11,310 nt of DNA. Origin: Oscillospiraceae bacterium. Lineage in GTDB: Bacteria; Bacillota; Clostridia; UMGS1840; HGM11507. Below the pieces are notes generated by a model. It ran no database searches, had not been told where the DNA came from, and saw only the letters and a program-made list of their open reading frames with translations. The stretch is from assembly GCA_015068525.1 (NCBI GenBank), contig SVKJ01000035.1, positions 1 through 11,310 of the forward strand. Direction: 5' to 3'. How positions within the stretch are numbered: the first letter of the stretch is position 1; every line of letters starts with the position of its first letter. Below, piece after piece: positions 1 to 7,177 of this stretch. Both the position numbers and the translations under genes were made by a program.

Positions 1-6
1 TTTTAT

Positions 7-24
7 GAGCAACTTATGTTGCTC
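7..24. other. short stem-loop at window edge
   Basis: A perfect 7-bp inverted repeat (GAGCAAC / GTTGCTC) surrounds a TTAT loop. On the plus strand it is followed by TGTTTG, a weak U-tract, so it could be the terminator of a plus-strand gene ending before the window. On the minus strand it is followed by ATAAAA, which does not suit a terminator for the PAP2 gene. No coding sequence is visible in bases 1-56. Confidence 0.3.
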
Positions 25-56
25 TGTTTGTCATGCAATTTTCAATGTACAGCTGA

Positions 57-923
57 TTATTTTGACTTACTAAAAATTATTTTGAGAATTTTCGTTTTTT
101 TCTCTTGACTTTTAATAGTTAGTCTTAAATTAAAAAGTAATGGTGCTATAAATGTTATATAAAAACCAAGTACAAAGTATTTTATATCATTTTCTATAAG
201 CAGATAGATTGCCGCAATGCCTATGATACCTATAAGATAATTTATAATCTTACTATATATTTTTTTAGGAATTTTATAACCTATATATTTATTTTCTACT
301 AAAAAACCAATTAAAAATCCAAGATATAAGTATGTAATCTTAAGACTGTCATGATCATTAAAGAAAACTATTCCGATAATTCCCGGTATAATAAACAAAA
401 ATCCATACCAATATTTCTTTCTTTCCATTATATTATCAATTATATTCCCTGAAATTTTTACAATGAAAAATCCGAGTAAAAAACCAATAAGTACATCTAT
501 AATACTATGGACTCCAAGATATATTCTTGAAAAACCGATTAAAAGAGTTAAAACAAGCAAAGGAATAAAAAATTTAATTATGTTAAAGTATCTTTTAACC
601 GAAAACAAAAGTGACATAGAAAGTTGGGAATGATTACTCGGAAAAGAATATCCATACCCGAATTTTACATCTTTATTTACTATATCTGAATTTTTAACAT
701 AAGGTCTTCCCACTTTAAATATATCTTTTACAATAAAATTAAAAAGCATACCATTTAAAAGAATAAAACCTGTTCTAATGCCCTTATCTTTATTTATACA
801 CCAATAAACATAACATAATACGGCAACAAGAGGGATATCCGTTATAAGGTAGGATACTAAAAGAAAAAATTTATCTAAAAAAATATTGCCATTATTTTGC
901 AAAAATAAATTTAGTTCAAGCAA
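57..923 (-). CDS. PAP2-family membrane phosphatase
   Basis: This is an integral membrane protein of the type 2 phosphatidic acid phosphatase superfamily, which removes phosphate from lipid phosphates or isoprenyl pyrophosphates at the membrane. Numbering from the upstream GTG at 932, the three family motifs are all present: KDIFKVGRP (69-77), FPSNH (97-101, with Asn where PSGH is usual) and SR-x5-H-x3-D (135-146, SRIYLGVHSIID). About four further hydrophobic segments follow in the C-terminal 130 residues, so the protein is longer than the minimal domain. The frame is open to a GTG at 932, but that codon lies inside the Shine-Dalgarno-like AAGAAGGGAGTGA. A TTG at 923 sits about five bases beyond that site and is the better start (288 residues). 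The substrate is unknown; undecaprenyl pyrophosphate is one possibility. No clear minus-strand promoter was found upstream. Confidence 0.88.
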   Translation of the reverse strand: MLELNLFLQNNGNIFLDKFFLLVSYLITDIPLVAVLCYVYWCINKDKGIRTGFILLNGMLFNFIVKDIFKVGRPYVKNSDIVNKDVKFGYGYSFPSNHSQLSMSLLFSVKRYFNIIKFFIPLLVLTLLIGFSRIYLGVHSIIDVLIGFLLGFFIVKISGNIIDNIMERKKYWYGFLFIIPGIIGIVFFNDHDSLKITYLYLGFLIGFLVENKYIGYKIPKKIYSKIINYLIGIIGIAAIYLLIENDIKYFVLGFYITFIAPLLFNLRLTIKSQEKKTKILKIIFSKSK

Positions 924-1002
924 CCTGATCACTCCCTTCTTAATATATTAACATATATTGGTATTTTTTTAAAGACTTTTTTAAAAAATTACAAAATAAT
1001 AC

Positions 1003-1031
1003 TTTTAAATTATTTTTGTTTGTGATATAAT
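1003..1031 (+). promoter_or_regulatory. promoter of the UPF0371 / YfcE operon
   Basis: An extended -10 box (TG at 1023-1024, one base, then TATAAT at 1026-1031) is clear. The -35 region at the 17-bp position (about 1003-1008, TTTTAA) is poor, as expected for an extended -10 promoter. Transcription would start near 1038, giving a leader of about 56 bases before the ATG at 1094. Confidence 0.6.
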
Positions 1032-1039
1032 GAAAAAGA

Positions 1040-1056
1040 TGTCAGGCACGGGGACT
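1040..1056 (+). repeat. possible half copy of a GGGGAC-type palindromic repeat
   Basis: TGTCAGGCACGGGGACT is a G/C-rich patch in an otherwise AT-rich leader. Its end, GGGGACT, is identical to the centre of the intact palindrome at 10979-11015. The mirrored half that would complete a hairpin is absent, since TGAATTCC follows. I infer a decayed or truncated copy of a REP-like element; chance resemblance is not excluded. It would lie at the very 5' end of the UPF0371 mRNA. Confidence 0.35.
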
Positions 1057-1093
1057 TGAATTCCATATGCATTAAGAAGGGGTATTGTAAGCA

Positions 1094-2578
1094 ATGAATA
1101 AAACAGGATTTGATAACAACAAATATCTAAAAACTCAATCTGAACAAATCAGGAAGAGAATTTCTGATTTTGGCGGAAAACTCTATCTTGAATTTGGAGG
1201 AAAATTATTTGACGATTTTCATGCATCCAGAGTACTGCCCGGCTTTGAGCCTGACAGCAAAATGCGTATGCTTCAGCAATTAAAAGACGATGTTGAAATT
1301 GTTATTACAATTAACGCTTCGGATATTGAGAAAAATAAAATGAGAAGCGATCTTGGAATAACATATAATGATGATGTTTTAAGACTTATTGATATTTTTG
1401 AAAGTCTTCAGTTATATGTTGGCAGTGTTGTTATAACAAGATATGACGGACAAGCTGCTGCAGATGACTTTATAAGAAAACTTAACAATCTTAATGTAAA
1501 ATGTTATAAACACTATCCTATTTTAGGATATCCTTCCGATGTGCCTCATATTGTAAGTGATGAAGGGCTTGGCAAAAACGATTATATTAAAACAAGCCGT
1601 TCACTTGTAGTTGTTACTGCACCCGGTCCGGGAAGCGGCAAAATGGCAACTTGCTTAAGCCAGTTATATCACGACTTTAAAATGGGAATTAAATCAGGAT
1701 ATGCTAAATTTGAAACATTTCCTGTATGGAACTTACCTTTAAAGCATCCTGTTAATCTGGCATACGAAGCTGCAACATCTGATCTTAACGATGTTAATAT
1801 GATAGACCCTTTCCATTTAGACGCTTATGGTACAATTGCGGTTAATTACAACAGAGATGTTGAAATTTTCCCTGTACTGAAATCTATATTTGAAAAAATT
1901 CAGGGTAACTGTCCTTATAAATCTCCTACCGACATGGGAGTTAATATGGCAGGAAACTGTATCATTGATGATGAAGTTTGCAAAAACGCATCAAGAATGG
2001 AAATTTTAAGAAGATATTTTACTGCAAAAGTTAATAAGATTAAAGGTGAAAATAATGATGTTCAGGTTTCAAAATTAGAACTTCTAATGAATCAGGCATC
2101 AGTTACAACAGATTTCCATCCCGCAGTTTCTTACGCTCTTAAAAAGGCAAATGAAACAAATATGCCTGCCGGCGCTATGGTTTTACCAAACGGTAAAATT
2201 GTTACAGGAAAAACCTCAAGCACTTTAGGTGCTGCATCTGCTCTTATACTTAATGCACTAAAAGCACTTGGCAATATTTCTAAAGAATCAGATCTTATAT
2301 CTTCTGATGTTTTAGAACCTATATGCAAATTAAAAACTCAGTATTTGAAACATAGAAATCCACGTCTTCATACTGATGAAATTTTGATTGCGCTTACCGT
2401 TTCTGCTCTCACTGATCCGATTGCAAAACTTGCTAAAGAACAACTATCTAACCTTAAAGGCAGCGATGCCCATTTCTCGGTTATTATAAGCGAAGAAGAT
2501 GAAAAAATCTTAAAAAGGCTTGGAATAAACGTAAGTTACGAAGCATTATATGAAACTAAAGGTCTTTATCATAAGTAG
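1094..2578 (+). CDS. UPF0371 / DUF1846 family protein
   Basis: The 494-residue product is recognisable along its whole length as UPF0371 (DUF1846), a conserved family common in Firmicutes, and has the expected size. Conserved blocks include YLEFGGKLFDDFHASRVLPG (31-50), the glycine-rich APGPGSGKMA (176-185), which resembles but does not match a Walker A loop, ETFPVWNLPLKHPVN (207-221) and KSPTDMGVNMAGNCI (276-290). It has no signal peptide or membrane segment and should be cytoplasmic. The biochemical function of the family is not established as far as I know, and I assign none. The ATG at 1094 follows AGAAGGGG by 11 bases. The YfcE-type gene starts 8 bases after the stop, so the two form an operon driven from about 1038. 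Confidence 0.93.
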   Translation: MNKTGFDNNKYLKTQSEQIRKRISDFGGKLYLEFGGKLFDDFHASRVLPGFEPDSKMRMLQQLKDDVEIVITINASDIEKNKMRSDLGITYNDDVLRLIDIFESLQLYVGSVVITRYDGQAAADDFIRKLNNLNVKCYKHYPILGYPSDVPHIVSDEGLGKNDYIKTSRSLVVVTAPGPGSGKMATCLSQLYHDFKMGIKSGYAKFETFPVWNLPLKHPVNLAYEAATSDLNDVNMIDPFHLDAYGTIAVNYNRDVEIFPVLKSIFEKIQGNCPYKSPTDMGVNMAGNCIIDDEVCKNASRMEILRRYFTAKVNKIKGENNDVQVSKLELLMNQASVTTDFHPAVSYALKKANETNMPAGAMVLPNGKIVTGKTSSTLGAASALILNALKALGNISKESDLISSDVLEPICKLKTQYLKHRNPRLHTDEILIALTVSALTDPIAKLAKEQLSNLKGSDAHFSVIISEEDEKILKRLGINVSYEALYETKGLYHK

Positions 2579-2586
2579 GTGAAAAA

Positions 2587-3129
2587 ATGAAATTACTTTT
2601 TGCTTCTGATATTCATGGCTCAAATCATTATCTTAACAAATTAGTTGATTCCATAGATAAAGAAAAACCTGATAAAATTGTTCTTCTGGGAGATTTATTA
2701 TATCACGGTCCAAGAAATGACTTACCTTTAGGATATGAGCCTAAAAAAGTTATAGATTTATTAAATTCATACAAAGAAAAAATTATATGCGTAAGGGGAA
2801 ACTGTGATACCGAAGTTGACCAGATGGTACTTAACTTCCCTATCCTGTCAGACTATCTTAATATATTTATTGATAATCTTAATATCTTTGTAACACACGG
2901 CCATAAATATAACAAAGATAACCTTCCGCCTCTTTCAAAAGATGATATACTTATTTACGGGCATACACATATTCCTTTAAATACAGTAGTTGATAACATA
3001 ATATGTTTAAATCCCGGAAGCGTATCCATACCAAAAGAAAATTCACCGCATAGTTTTTTAATTTATGAAAATAAAAAATTTATATGGAAAACTATAGACG
3101 GGCAGGAATATATGAACTGTATTTTATAA
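2587..3129 (+). CDS. yfcE: YfcE-type metallophosphoesterase (phosphodiesterase)
   Basis: This is a 180-residue calcineurin-like phosphoesterase, close to the length of E. coli YfcE, a Mn-dependent phosphodiesterase. All metal-site motifs are present in order: DIHG (D8, H10), GD (D36), GNCD (N72), THGH (H104) and GHTH (H126, H128). The N terminus starts directly on the first beta strand (MKLLFASDIHG), which supports the ATG at 2587. AGGTGA at 2577-2582 provides the ribosome site and overlaps the stop of the UPF0371 gene, so translation is probably coupled. The protein is cytoplasmic; the natural substrate of YfcE proteins is uncertain. It is the last gene of its operon and is followed by a strong hairpin. 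Confidence 0.92.
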   Translation: MKLLFASDIHGSNHYLNKLVDSIDKEKPDKIVLLGDLLYHGPRNDLPLGYEPKKVIDLLNSYKEKIICVRGNCDTEVDQMVLNFPILSDYLNIFIDNLNIFVTHGHKYNKDNLPPLSKDDILIYGHTHIPLNTVVDNIICLNPGSVSIPKENSPHSFLIYENKKFIWKTIDGQEYMNCIL

Positions 3130-3133
3130 GATA

Positions 3134-3173
3134 AATGCGATGTTTGAAAAGACAAACATCGCATTATTTTTTT
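3134..3173 (+). terminator. intrinsic terminator after the yfcE operon
   Basis: A perfect 13-bp stem (AATGCGATGTTTG at 3134-3146, CAAACATCGCATT at 3153-3165) has a 6-base loop and is followed by ATTTTTTT. The U-tract runs into the stop codon of the convergent AEC carrier gene (3172-3174). On the minus strand the hairpin is followed by the moderately U-rich TTATCTTAT, so it may serve both convergent transcripts. Confidence 0.9.
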
Positions 3174-4143
3174 ACAGTAAAACTATAAATATTAAATACA
3201 TTAAAGGGATTGTAACAACCGATAACGTGTGAGATATTGTTGTCATTGATGCGCCTGTTTTCGTATCTCCTCCATATGCAGCCGGATAAACAATTGTGTT
3301 AAGCCCAAGTGGTGTAGAAAATGCAATAAGAGCAAATGTCATTATTTCATCATTTGCACCAATCAGTTTCAACACAAGCATTATAAGTGCTGGAATTATA
3401 ATGAGTCTGAAAAAAGTAACAAGATATACTTTTTTGTTTTTCAAAAGTTCTTTTAAATTATATCCGCCTATTATAAACCCTGCAAGGACCATTGCAACAG
3501 GTCCCTGACATTTTCCCGCATTATCAAGTGCAGTAATCATAAATTGAGGAACAAACTTTGTCAACCCACAAAGACCTATAAACATCCCTATCGCCAAACC
3601 GATTACAGGAGGATTAATAAGACCTTTTTTTAAATTATTAATTATTCCAACATTGTGTTCTTTTGGAATAAGTATATATAATCCCCAACTATAACATACA
3701 ATTGCGATAAGAAAAGTAAACAAAGAATATTTATAAAAAAAGTCATTTCCCCATACACCTAAAGCAATAAAGTTACCCATAAATCCGTAATTTCCAAAAG
3801 TAAGTGCATATTTATAAATATTTCTCTGATATGAAATTTCCATAGATTCCCCTTTTTGTTTTTTTACAAAAAGTTTGGACAGTGGGTAAGAAATTAAAAT
3901 TGCAAATAAAACAATTACAAAACCATAAAGCATCAATGATGCATTTTGCTTGAAATTTTCAACAGTACATTTTGTCATTTGCGTAAAAAGTGAAAGTGCA
4001 GGAACAAAAACAAAAGTTTCAAGTTTTGCCATTACAGTACCTGCGTTTTCGGAAATATTGGTTTTTCTTCTTAATACCAATCCTACTAAAATCAATGTAA
4101 ACATCATAAGCATTTGTGAAAGCGTAAGATTAAAAATTTCCAT
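3172..4143 (-). CDS. AEC-family (auxin efflux carrier-like) transporter
   Basis: The 323-residue, very hydrophobic product has about ten predicted membrane segments arranged as two groups of five around a more polar middle. This is the usual plan and length of bacterial AEC carriers. Recognisable family stretches are the N-terminal segment ending GLVLRRK, the FVPALSLF region near residue 50, and the C-terminal segments around FSTPLGLNTIVYP. Characterised members move small organic anions such as malate; this substrate is unknown. The ATG at 4143 follows GAAGGAG by eight bases, and that site lies inside the end of the SGNH hydrolase gene, whose stop is only two bases before this start. The two genes are therefore an operon with probable translational coupling, which suggests the carrier handles a substrate or product of the esterase. 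Confidence 0.87.
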   Translation of the reverse strand: MEIFNLTLSQMLMMFTLILVGLVLRRKTNISENAGTVMAKLETFVFVPALSLFTQMTKCTVENFKQNASLMLYGFVIVLFAILISYPLSKLFVKKQKGESMEISYQRNIYKYALTFGNYGFMGNFIALGVWGNDFFYKYSLFTFLIAIVCYSWGLYILIPKEHNVGIINNLKKGLINPPVIGLAIGMFIGLCGLTKFVPQFMITALDNAGKCQGPVAMVLAGFIIGGYNLKELLKNKKVYLVTFFRLIIIPALIMLVLKLIGANDEIMTFALIAFSTPLGLNTIVYPAAYGGDTKTGASMTTISHTLSVVTIPLMYLIFIVLL

Positions 4144-4145
4144 TA

Positions 4146-5153
4146 TTAAAGCTCCTTCGCTATTGCTTTTACAAGTTCATTGCCATATAAAACATTTCCA
4201 AGATCAGTAAAATGCACATTATCTGAATAATAACATTCAGGATACTGTGGCACAAATTTTTCTGCGTTTATATGTATTACATTTTCAATATATTTTGTAG
4301 CATTAAGTATAACATTTCTCACTTCTGCTACTGTAGATATATCACAAGATTTATCATAAGAGTCTGTAATATCATCATTTTCCCTTTTCTTTTCAAGGTA
4401 AACAGAATCTGACGGCAGGATTAAAAATATTTTTTTATCAGGATAAATTTCTCTTAAAGAAAGAATAACCTGCCTTGCATTTTCTCCGTTATTAAGTCTT
4501 CCTGAAACCCAGTCATTTATCCCGTAGGCTACATAGATAAAATATGGATTAGAAACCGTTTTTTCAACAATTTCAGGTCTGAATACCTGACCTCCAACCG
4601 ACTGATTTATAAGGTTAGCATCAAAGAAATCCGAAAGAATATTCATACATGTATTCTGAAAGTGCATAGGATTATAACCCTGAACGAGCGAATCTCCCAA
4701 CGCAAGAACTTCTCTTTCTCTTTTATGAGGAAGATAATCAGACGGAAGATTAACATTTTTTATCTGCATAACCACGGTTGTAGGAAAATATATTGTTATT
4801 TTTTTATAATCATCTGAAAAAGGAACAGTATATTTAAAAACATTCTCGGTTTCATTTTTTTCTTCACTTATATTATAACGGTAATATCCGTCTTCAAGTA
4901 AATCTATAGAATAATATTCTCTTTTTATTCCTGGAAGAATTTTATAATCAAAAGATATTTCCCCACCCTTTGTGTAAAATTCAAGTTTGACCGACGCGGT
5001 ACAATTGACTCTTTTTTCAACTTCGGGACTGAGATTTTTATAAAATTCACATCGAGTATCAGAAAATCTCATAATTGATATATAACCGTCTTTTTCTGCT
5101 GTTTTAAGACTGCCTAAAATCAGTTTATCAAGAGCAACTTTATTAAGAATCAT
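4146..5153 (-). CDS. SGNH/GDSL-family hydrolase (esterase-like)
   Basis: Numbered from the upstream TTG at 5162, the catalytic blocks of the SGNH fold are all present: GDS (nucleophile S158 in LALGDSLVQGY), the block II glycine (SVGGQ, near 190), GIND (N216) and DNVH (D314, H317). The first 145 residues form a separate beta-rich domain of the kind found ahead of the catalytic domain in carbohydrate-esterase-like SGNH proteins. No signal peptide is seen, so it should act in the cytoplasm, perhaps removing acyl groups from imported sugars (inference). The frame is open to a TTG at 5162, but AGGAAAGG (5163-5170) directly abuts that codon, whereas the ATG at 5153 lies nine bases from it. I therefore start at 5153 (335 residues, subtract 3 from the numbers above). 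It is the first gene of an operon with the AEC carrier. Confidence 0.88.
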   Translation of the reverse strand: MILNKVALDKLILGSLKTAEKDGYISIMRFSDTRCEFYKNLSPEVEKRVNCTASVKLEFYTKGGEISFDYKILPGIKREYYSIDLLEDGYYRYNISEEKNETENVFKYTVPFSDDYKKITIYFPTTVVMQIKNVNLPSDYLPHKREREVLALGDSLVQGYNPMHFQNTCMNILSDFFDANLINQSVGGQVFRPEIVEKTVSNPYFIYVAYGINDWVSGRLNNGENARQVILSLREIYPDKKIFLILPSDSVYLEKKRENDDITDSYDKSCDISTVAEVRNVILNATKYIENVIHINAEKFVPQYPECYYSDNVHFTDLGNVLYGNELVKAIAKEL

Positions 5154-5188
5154 TATAAACAACCTTTCCTTAATTTATCCACTAAAAT

Positions 5189-5216
5189 ATTATAACATAC
5201 TTTAAAATTTTTTCAA
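5189..5216 (-). promoter_or_regulatory. promoter of the SGNH hydrolase / AEC operon
   Basis: Read on the minus strand, TTGAAA (5211-5216) and TATAAT (5189-5194) are 16 bp apart. This predicts a start near 5182, about 30 bases before the ATG at 5153. It lies just downstream of the symporter terminator hairpin. Confidence 0.7.
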
Positions 5217-5229
5217 GTTTGAATCACTA

Positions 5230-5272
5230 AAAAATTCGTACAAATGGGGATTACCCTTTTGCACGAATTTTT
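5230..5272 (-). terminator. intrinsic terminator of the symporter gene
   Basis: A 19-bp inverted repeat with two mismatches (5230-5248 with 5254-5272) encloses the 5-base loop GATTA. On the minus strand it ends in GAATTTTTTAG, giving a U-tract. It begins about ten bases after the symporter stop codon and separates that transcript from the SGNH operon. Confidence 0.8.
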
Positions 5273-5281
5273 AAAATACTA

Positions 5282-6802
5282 TTATAGTTTCTTTTCCTGT
5301 TCTTCCTGAATATCAGGATGAATTGAAAGCATAGGTTTAATATCTTTTCCTTTAAGATTTCTGTAAACGTAGTTATTTGTTATTCTTACAACCAATCCTG
5401 AAAGAGCAATAACACCTATAAGGTTAGGAACCATCATAAGACCATTAAAGGTATCTGAAATATCCCATGCAAGTGAAGATGTTAAAAGTGCTCCGCACAT
5501 AATTGTTACAAGGTGGATAACTTTATAAAGAAGAGTTGATTTTGTGCCGAATAAGTATTCCCATGCTTTTGTACCATAGTGATCCCATCCTAAAACAGTT
5601 GTAAAGGCAAAAAGCAAAATAGCAACAGCGATAAATCTTTCGCCCCATATTCCAAATACACCTGAGAATGCTTTTGCAACTAAAGTTGCATCTGTTGCTC
5701 CTTCCCAAATTAAAGCGCCTGTATTAAGATCGATAGCACCGCTTGTTAAAACAACAAGAGCAGTCATTGTACACACAATCATAGTATCTGCAAAAACTTC
5801 AAAAATTCCCCAAAGACCTTGTCTAACAGGTTCAACTACATTGGAATTCGAGTGAACCATAACAGATGAGCCAAGACCTGCTTCATTAGAGAAAACGCCT
5901 CTTTTACATCCCTGAGTAACTATATCTTTAATAACTATACCACCGACACCACCAAGTGCAGCAGGAACAGTAAAGGCATACTTAAATATTGCATTAAAAG
6001 CCGAACCTATATTTGCAAAGTTTATTGCAATAATAATCAAACTGCCTGTTACAAAAAGAACAACCATTACAGGTACAACTTTTTCTGCAAATGATGCAAT
6101 TCTTTTAAGACCACCGATAATTATAAGAGCTGCAATAATAAGTAAAACAATACCAATAACTATATGATATACTGATACACCTTCGTAAACAACCTGTGAT
6201 GAAAGAGATGGAATATCAAATGCTGATACCATATTAACAACAATTTTATTAATCTGCCCCATCGCACCTATACCAAAAGATGCTAAAATACAAAAGATTG
6301 AAAATAAAATGGCAAGAATTTTACCTATGTACTTAAATCCTTTTTTAGAGCCAAGACCTTCTTCAAGATAATACATTGCTCCGCCTGACCATTCGCCATC
6401 AGCATTCTTTCTTCTAAAATAAATACCAAGAACATTTTCTGAATAGTTAGTCATCATTCCCAAAAATGCCGCAATCCACATCCAGAATACTGCTCCGGGA
6501 CCACCTGCAACAATAGCAGCAGCAACCCCTGCAATATTACCTACACCGATAGTTGCTGCAAGTGCAGTACAAAGTGCCTGAAACTGAGATATAGATTTTC
6601 CTTTTACGTGACCTGAAACATCTTTTTTAAAAAGACTTCCAAGTGTTTCGCTCATCCAGTGACGGATTTTAGTAATCTGGAATACTCCTGTTAAAACAGT
6701 CATAAGTACTCCTGTTAAAAGAAGAAGATACAATCCCTTCCCCCATACGAATGAGTTAACATCATTGTTAAATTCTGTTAACCAATTAAAAAAATTACCC
6801 AT
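5282..6802 (-). CDS. AGCS-family sodium:alanine/glycine symporter
   Basis: The product is a 506-residue polytopic membrane protein, a normal length for the alanine/glycine:cation symporter family. The family signature GGPGAVFWMWIAAFLG is at residues 100-115, preceded by the conserved ATIGVGNIAGVA (83-94), which in this family lies near the substrate and sodium sites. Further family blocks include GGAMYYLEEGLG (140-151) and FSNEAGLGSS in the second half. Family members import alanine or glycine with Na+. The leader contains a tandem glycine riboswitch and terminator, so glycine is the likely main substrate or signal (inference from context). The ATG at 6802 follows GGAAGGAG by seven bases. The gene is transcribed alone and ends at its own terminator. 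Confidence 0.95.
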   Translation of the reverse strand: MGNFFNWLTEFNNDVNSFVWGKGLYLLLLTGVLMTVLTGVFQITKIRHWMSETLGSLFKKDVSGHVKGKSISQFQALCTALAATIGVGNIAGVAAAIVAGGPGAVFWMWIAAFLGMMTNYSENVLGIYFRRKNADGEWSGGAMYYLEEGLGSKKGFKYIGKILAILFSIFCILASFGIGAMGQINKIVVNMVSAFDIPSLSSQVVYEGVSVYHIVIGIVLLIIAALIIIGGLKRIASFAEKVVPVMVVLFVTGSLIIIAINFANIGSAFNAIFKYAFTVPAALGGVGGIVIKDIVTQGCKRGVFSNEAGLGSSVMVHSNSNVVEPVRQGLWGIFEVFADTMIVCTMTALVVLTSGAIDLNTGALIWEGATDATLVAKAFSGVFGIWGERFIAVAILLFAFTTVLGWDHYGTKAWEYLFGTKSTLLYKVIHLVTIMCGALLTSSLAWDISDTFNGLMMVPNLIGVIALSGLVVRITNNYVYRNLKGKDIKPMLSIHPDIQEEQEKKL

Positions 6803-6861
6803 TTTTTTCTCCTTCCGCTAAGAAAAAGATATTTTGACGCTCTTTTTAAAATACATAATTT

Positions 6862-6895
6862 AAAAAGCGGAGTTTTTGCACAACAAAAACTCCGC
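6862..6895 (-). terminator. riboswitch-controlled intrinsic terminator (expression platform)
   Basis: On the minus strand a perfect 12-bp stem (GCGGAGTTTTTG, then CAAAAACTCCGC) with loop TTGTG is followed by TTTTTA. It lies between aptamer II and the symporter start, about 60 bases before the ATG. The 3' arm can alternatively pair with the upstream segment CGGAG-GTAAA-GTTTTT (6914-6929), which looks like an antiterminator. Confidence 0.85.
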
Positions 6896-6922
6896 ATATA
6901 AATAAAGCATTCTAAAAACTTT

Positions 6923-7120
6923 ACCTCCGTCCTTTCGCCTGAGAGATTAACTCATAAAATGAGTTTTGCACCTTCGGCACCCTTTGTTCTTAATATAAAG
7001 AACCGGACTTCTCCGGAGCGCTATCCGTCTGCAGTCTTTACTTAAATTAATTAAGCACCTGAGAGTGTTACTCCTTCGGCAGGCTCGCGCCTTTTTCCTG
7101 CATTCTTCACTTAGCATTAA
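6923..7120 (-). promoter_or_regulatory. tandem glycine riboswitch
   Basis: Read on the minus strand, two glycine aptamers follow each other. Each carries the conserved core CTCTCAGG (7058-7065 and 6938-6945) preceded by a GCCGAAGG loop segment (GCCGAAGGAG at 7071-7080, GTGCCGAAGGTGC at 6968-6980). Aptamer II continues into GAAAGGAC. Its P3-type hairpin AACTCAT-AAA-ATGAGTT (6949-6965 as written on the plus strand) and a P1 of CTCC (7015-7018) with GGAG (6925-6928) are visible. Known glycine riboswitches of this architecture control glycine cleavage operons and AGCS symporters. Here the RNA lies directly upstream of a terminator and a symporter. The linker between the aptamers is short, as expected for the cooperative tandem class. 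Confidence 0.95.
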
Positions 7121-7132
7121 TATTTTTTTCTT

Positions 7133-7161
7133 AGTATATCATTTTAATTATTGCTTGTCAA
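7133..7161 (-). promoter_or_regulatory. promoter of the glycine riboswitch / symporter transcript
   Basis: On the minus strand a perfect TTGACA (7156-7161) is separated by 17 bp from TATACT (7133-7138). The predicted start near 7126 lies just before aptamer I. The -35 box is only 16 bases beyond the uridine phosphorylase stop codon. Confidence 0.88.
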
Positions 7162-7177
7162 TACATTATATTATTGT

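Noticed and set aside
2131..2328. Minus-strand open frame inside the UPF0371 gene
   Set aside because: It lies wholly antisense to a conserved coding sequence and shows no family motif or ribosome site.
3296..3508. Plus-strand open frame inside the AEC carrier gene; also 3950-4210
   Set aside because: Both are antisense to strongly recognisable transporter or esterase sequence and show no recognisable family features of their own.
5523..5708. Minus-strand open frame inside the symporter gene in another frame
   Set aside because: It is a frame-shifted shadow of the AGCS protein, with many Cys, Arg and Trp residues typical of a wrong frame.
6896..7130. T-box or SAM riboswitch as alternative for the structured leader
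   Set aside because: The duplicated CTCTCAGG and GCCGAAGG cores match glycine aptamers, and no T-box sequence or SAM-type core is visible.
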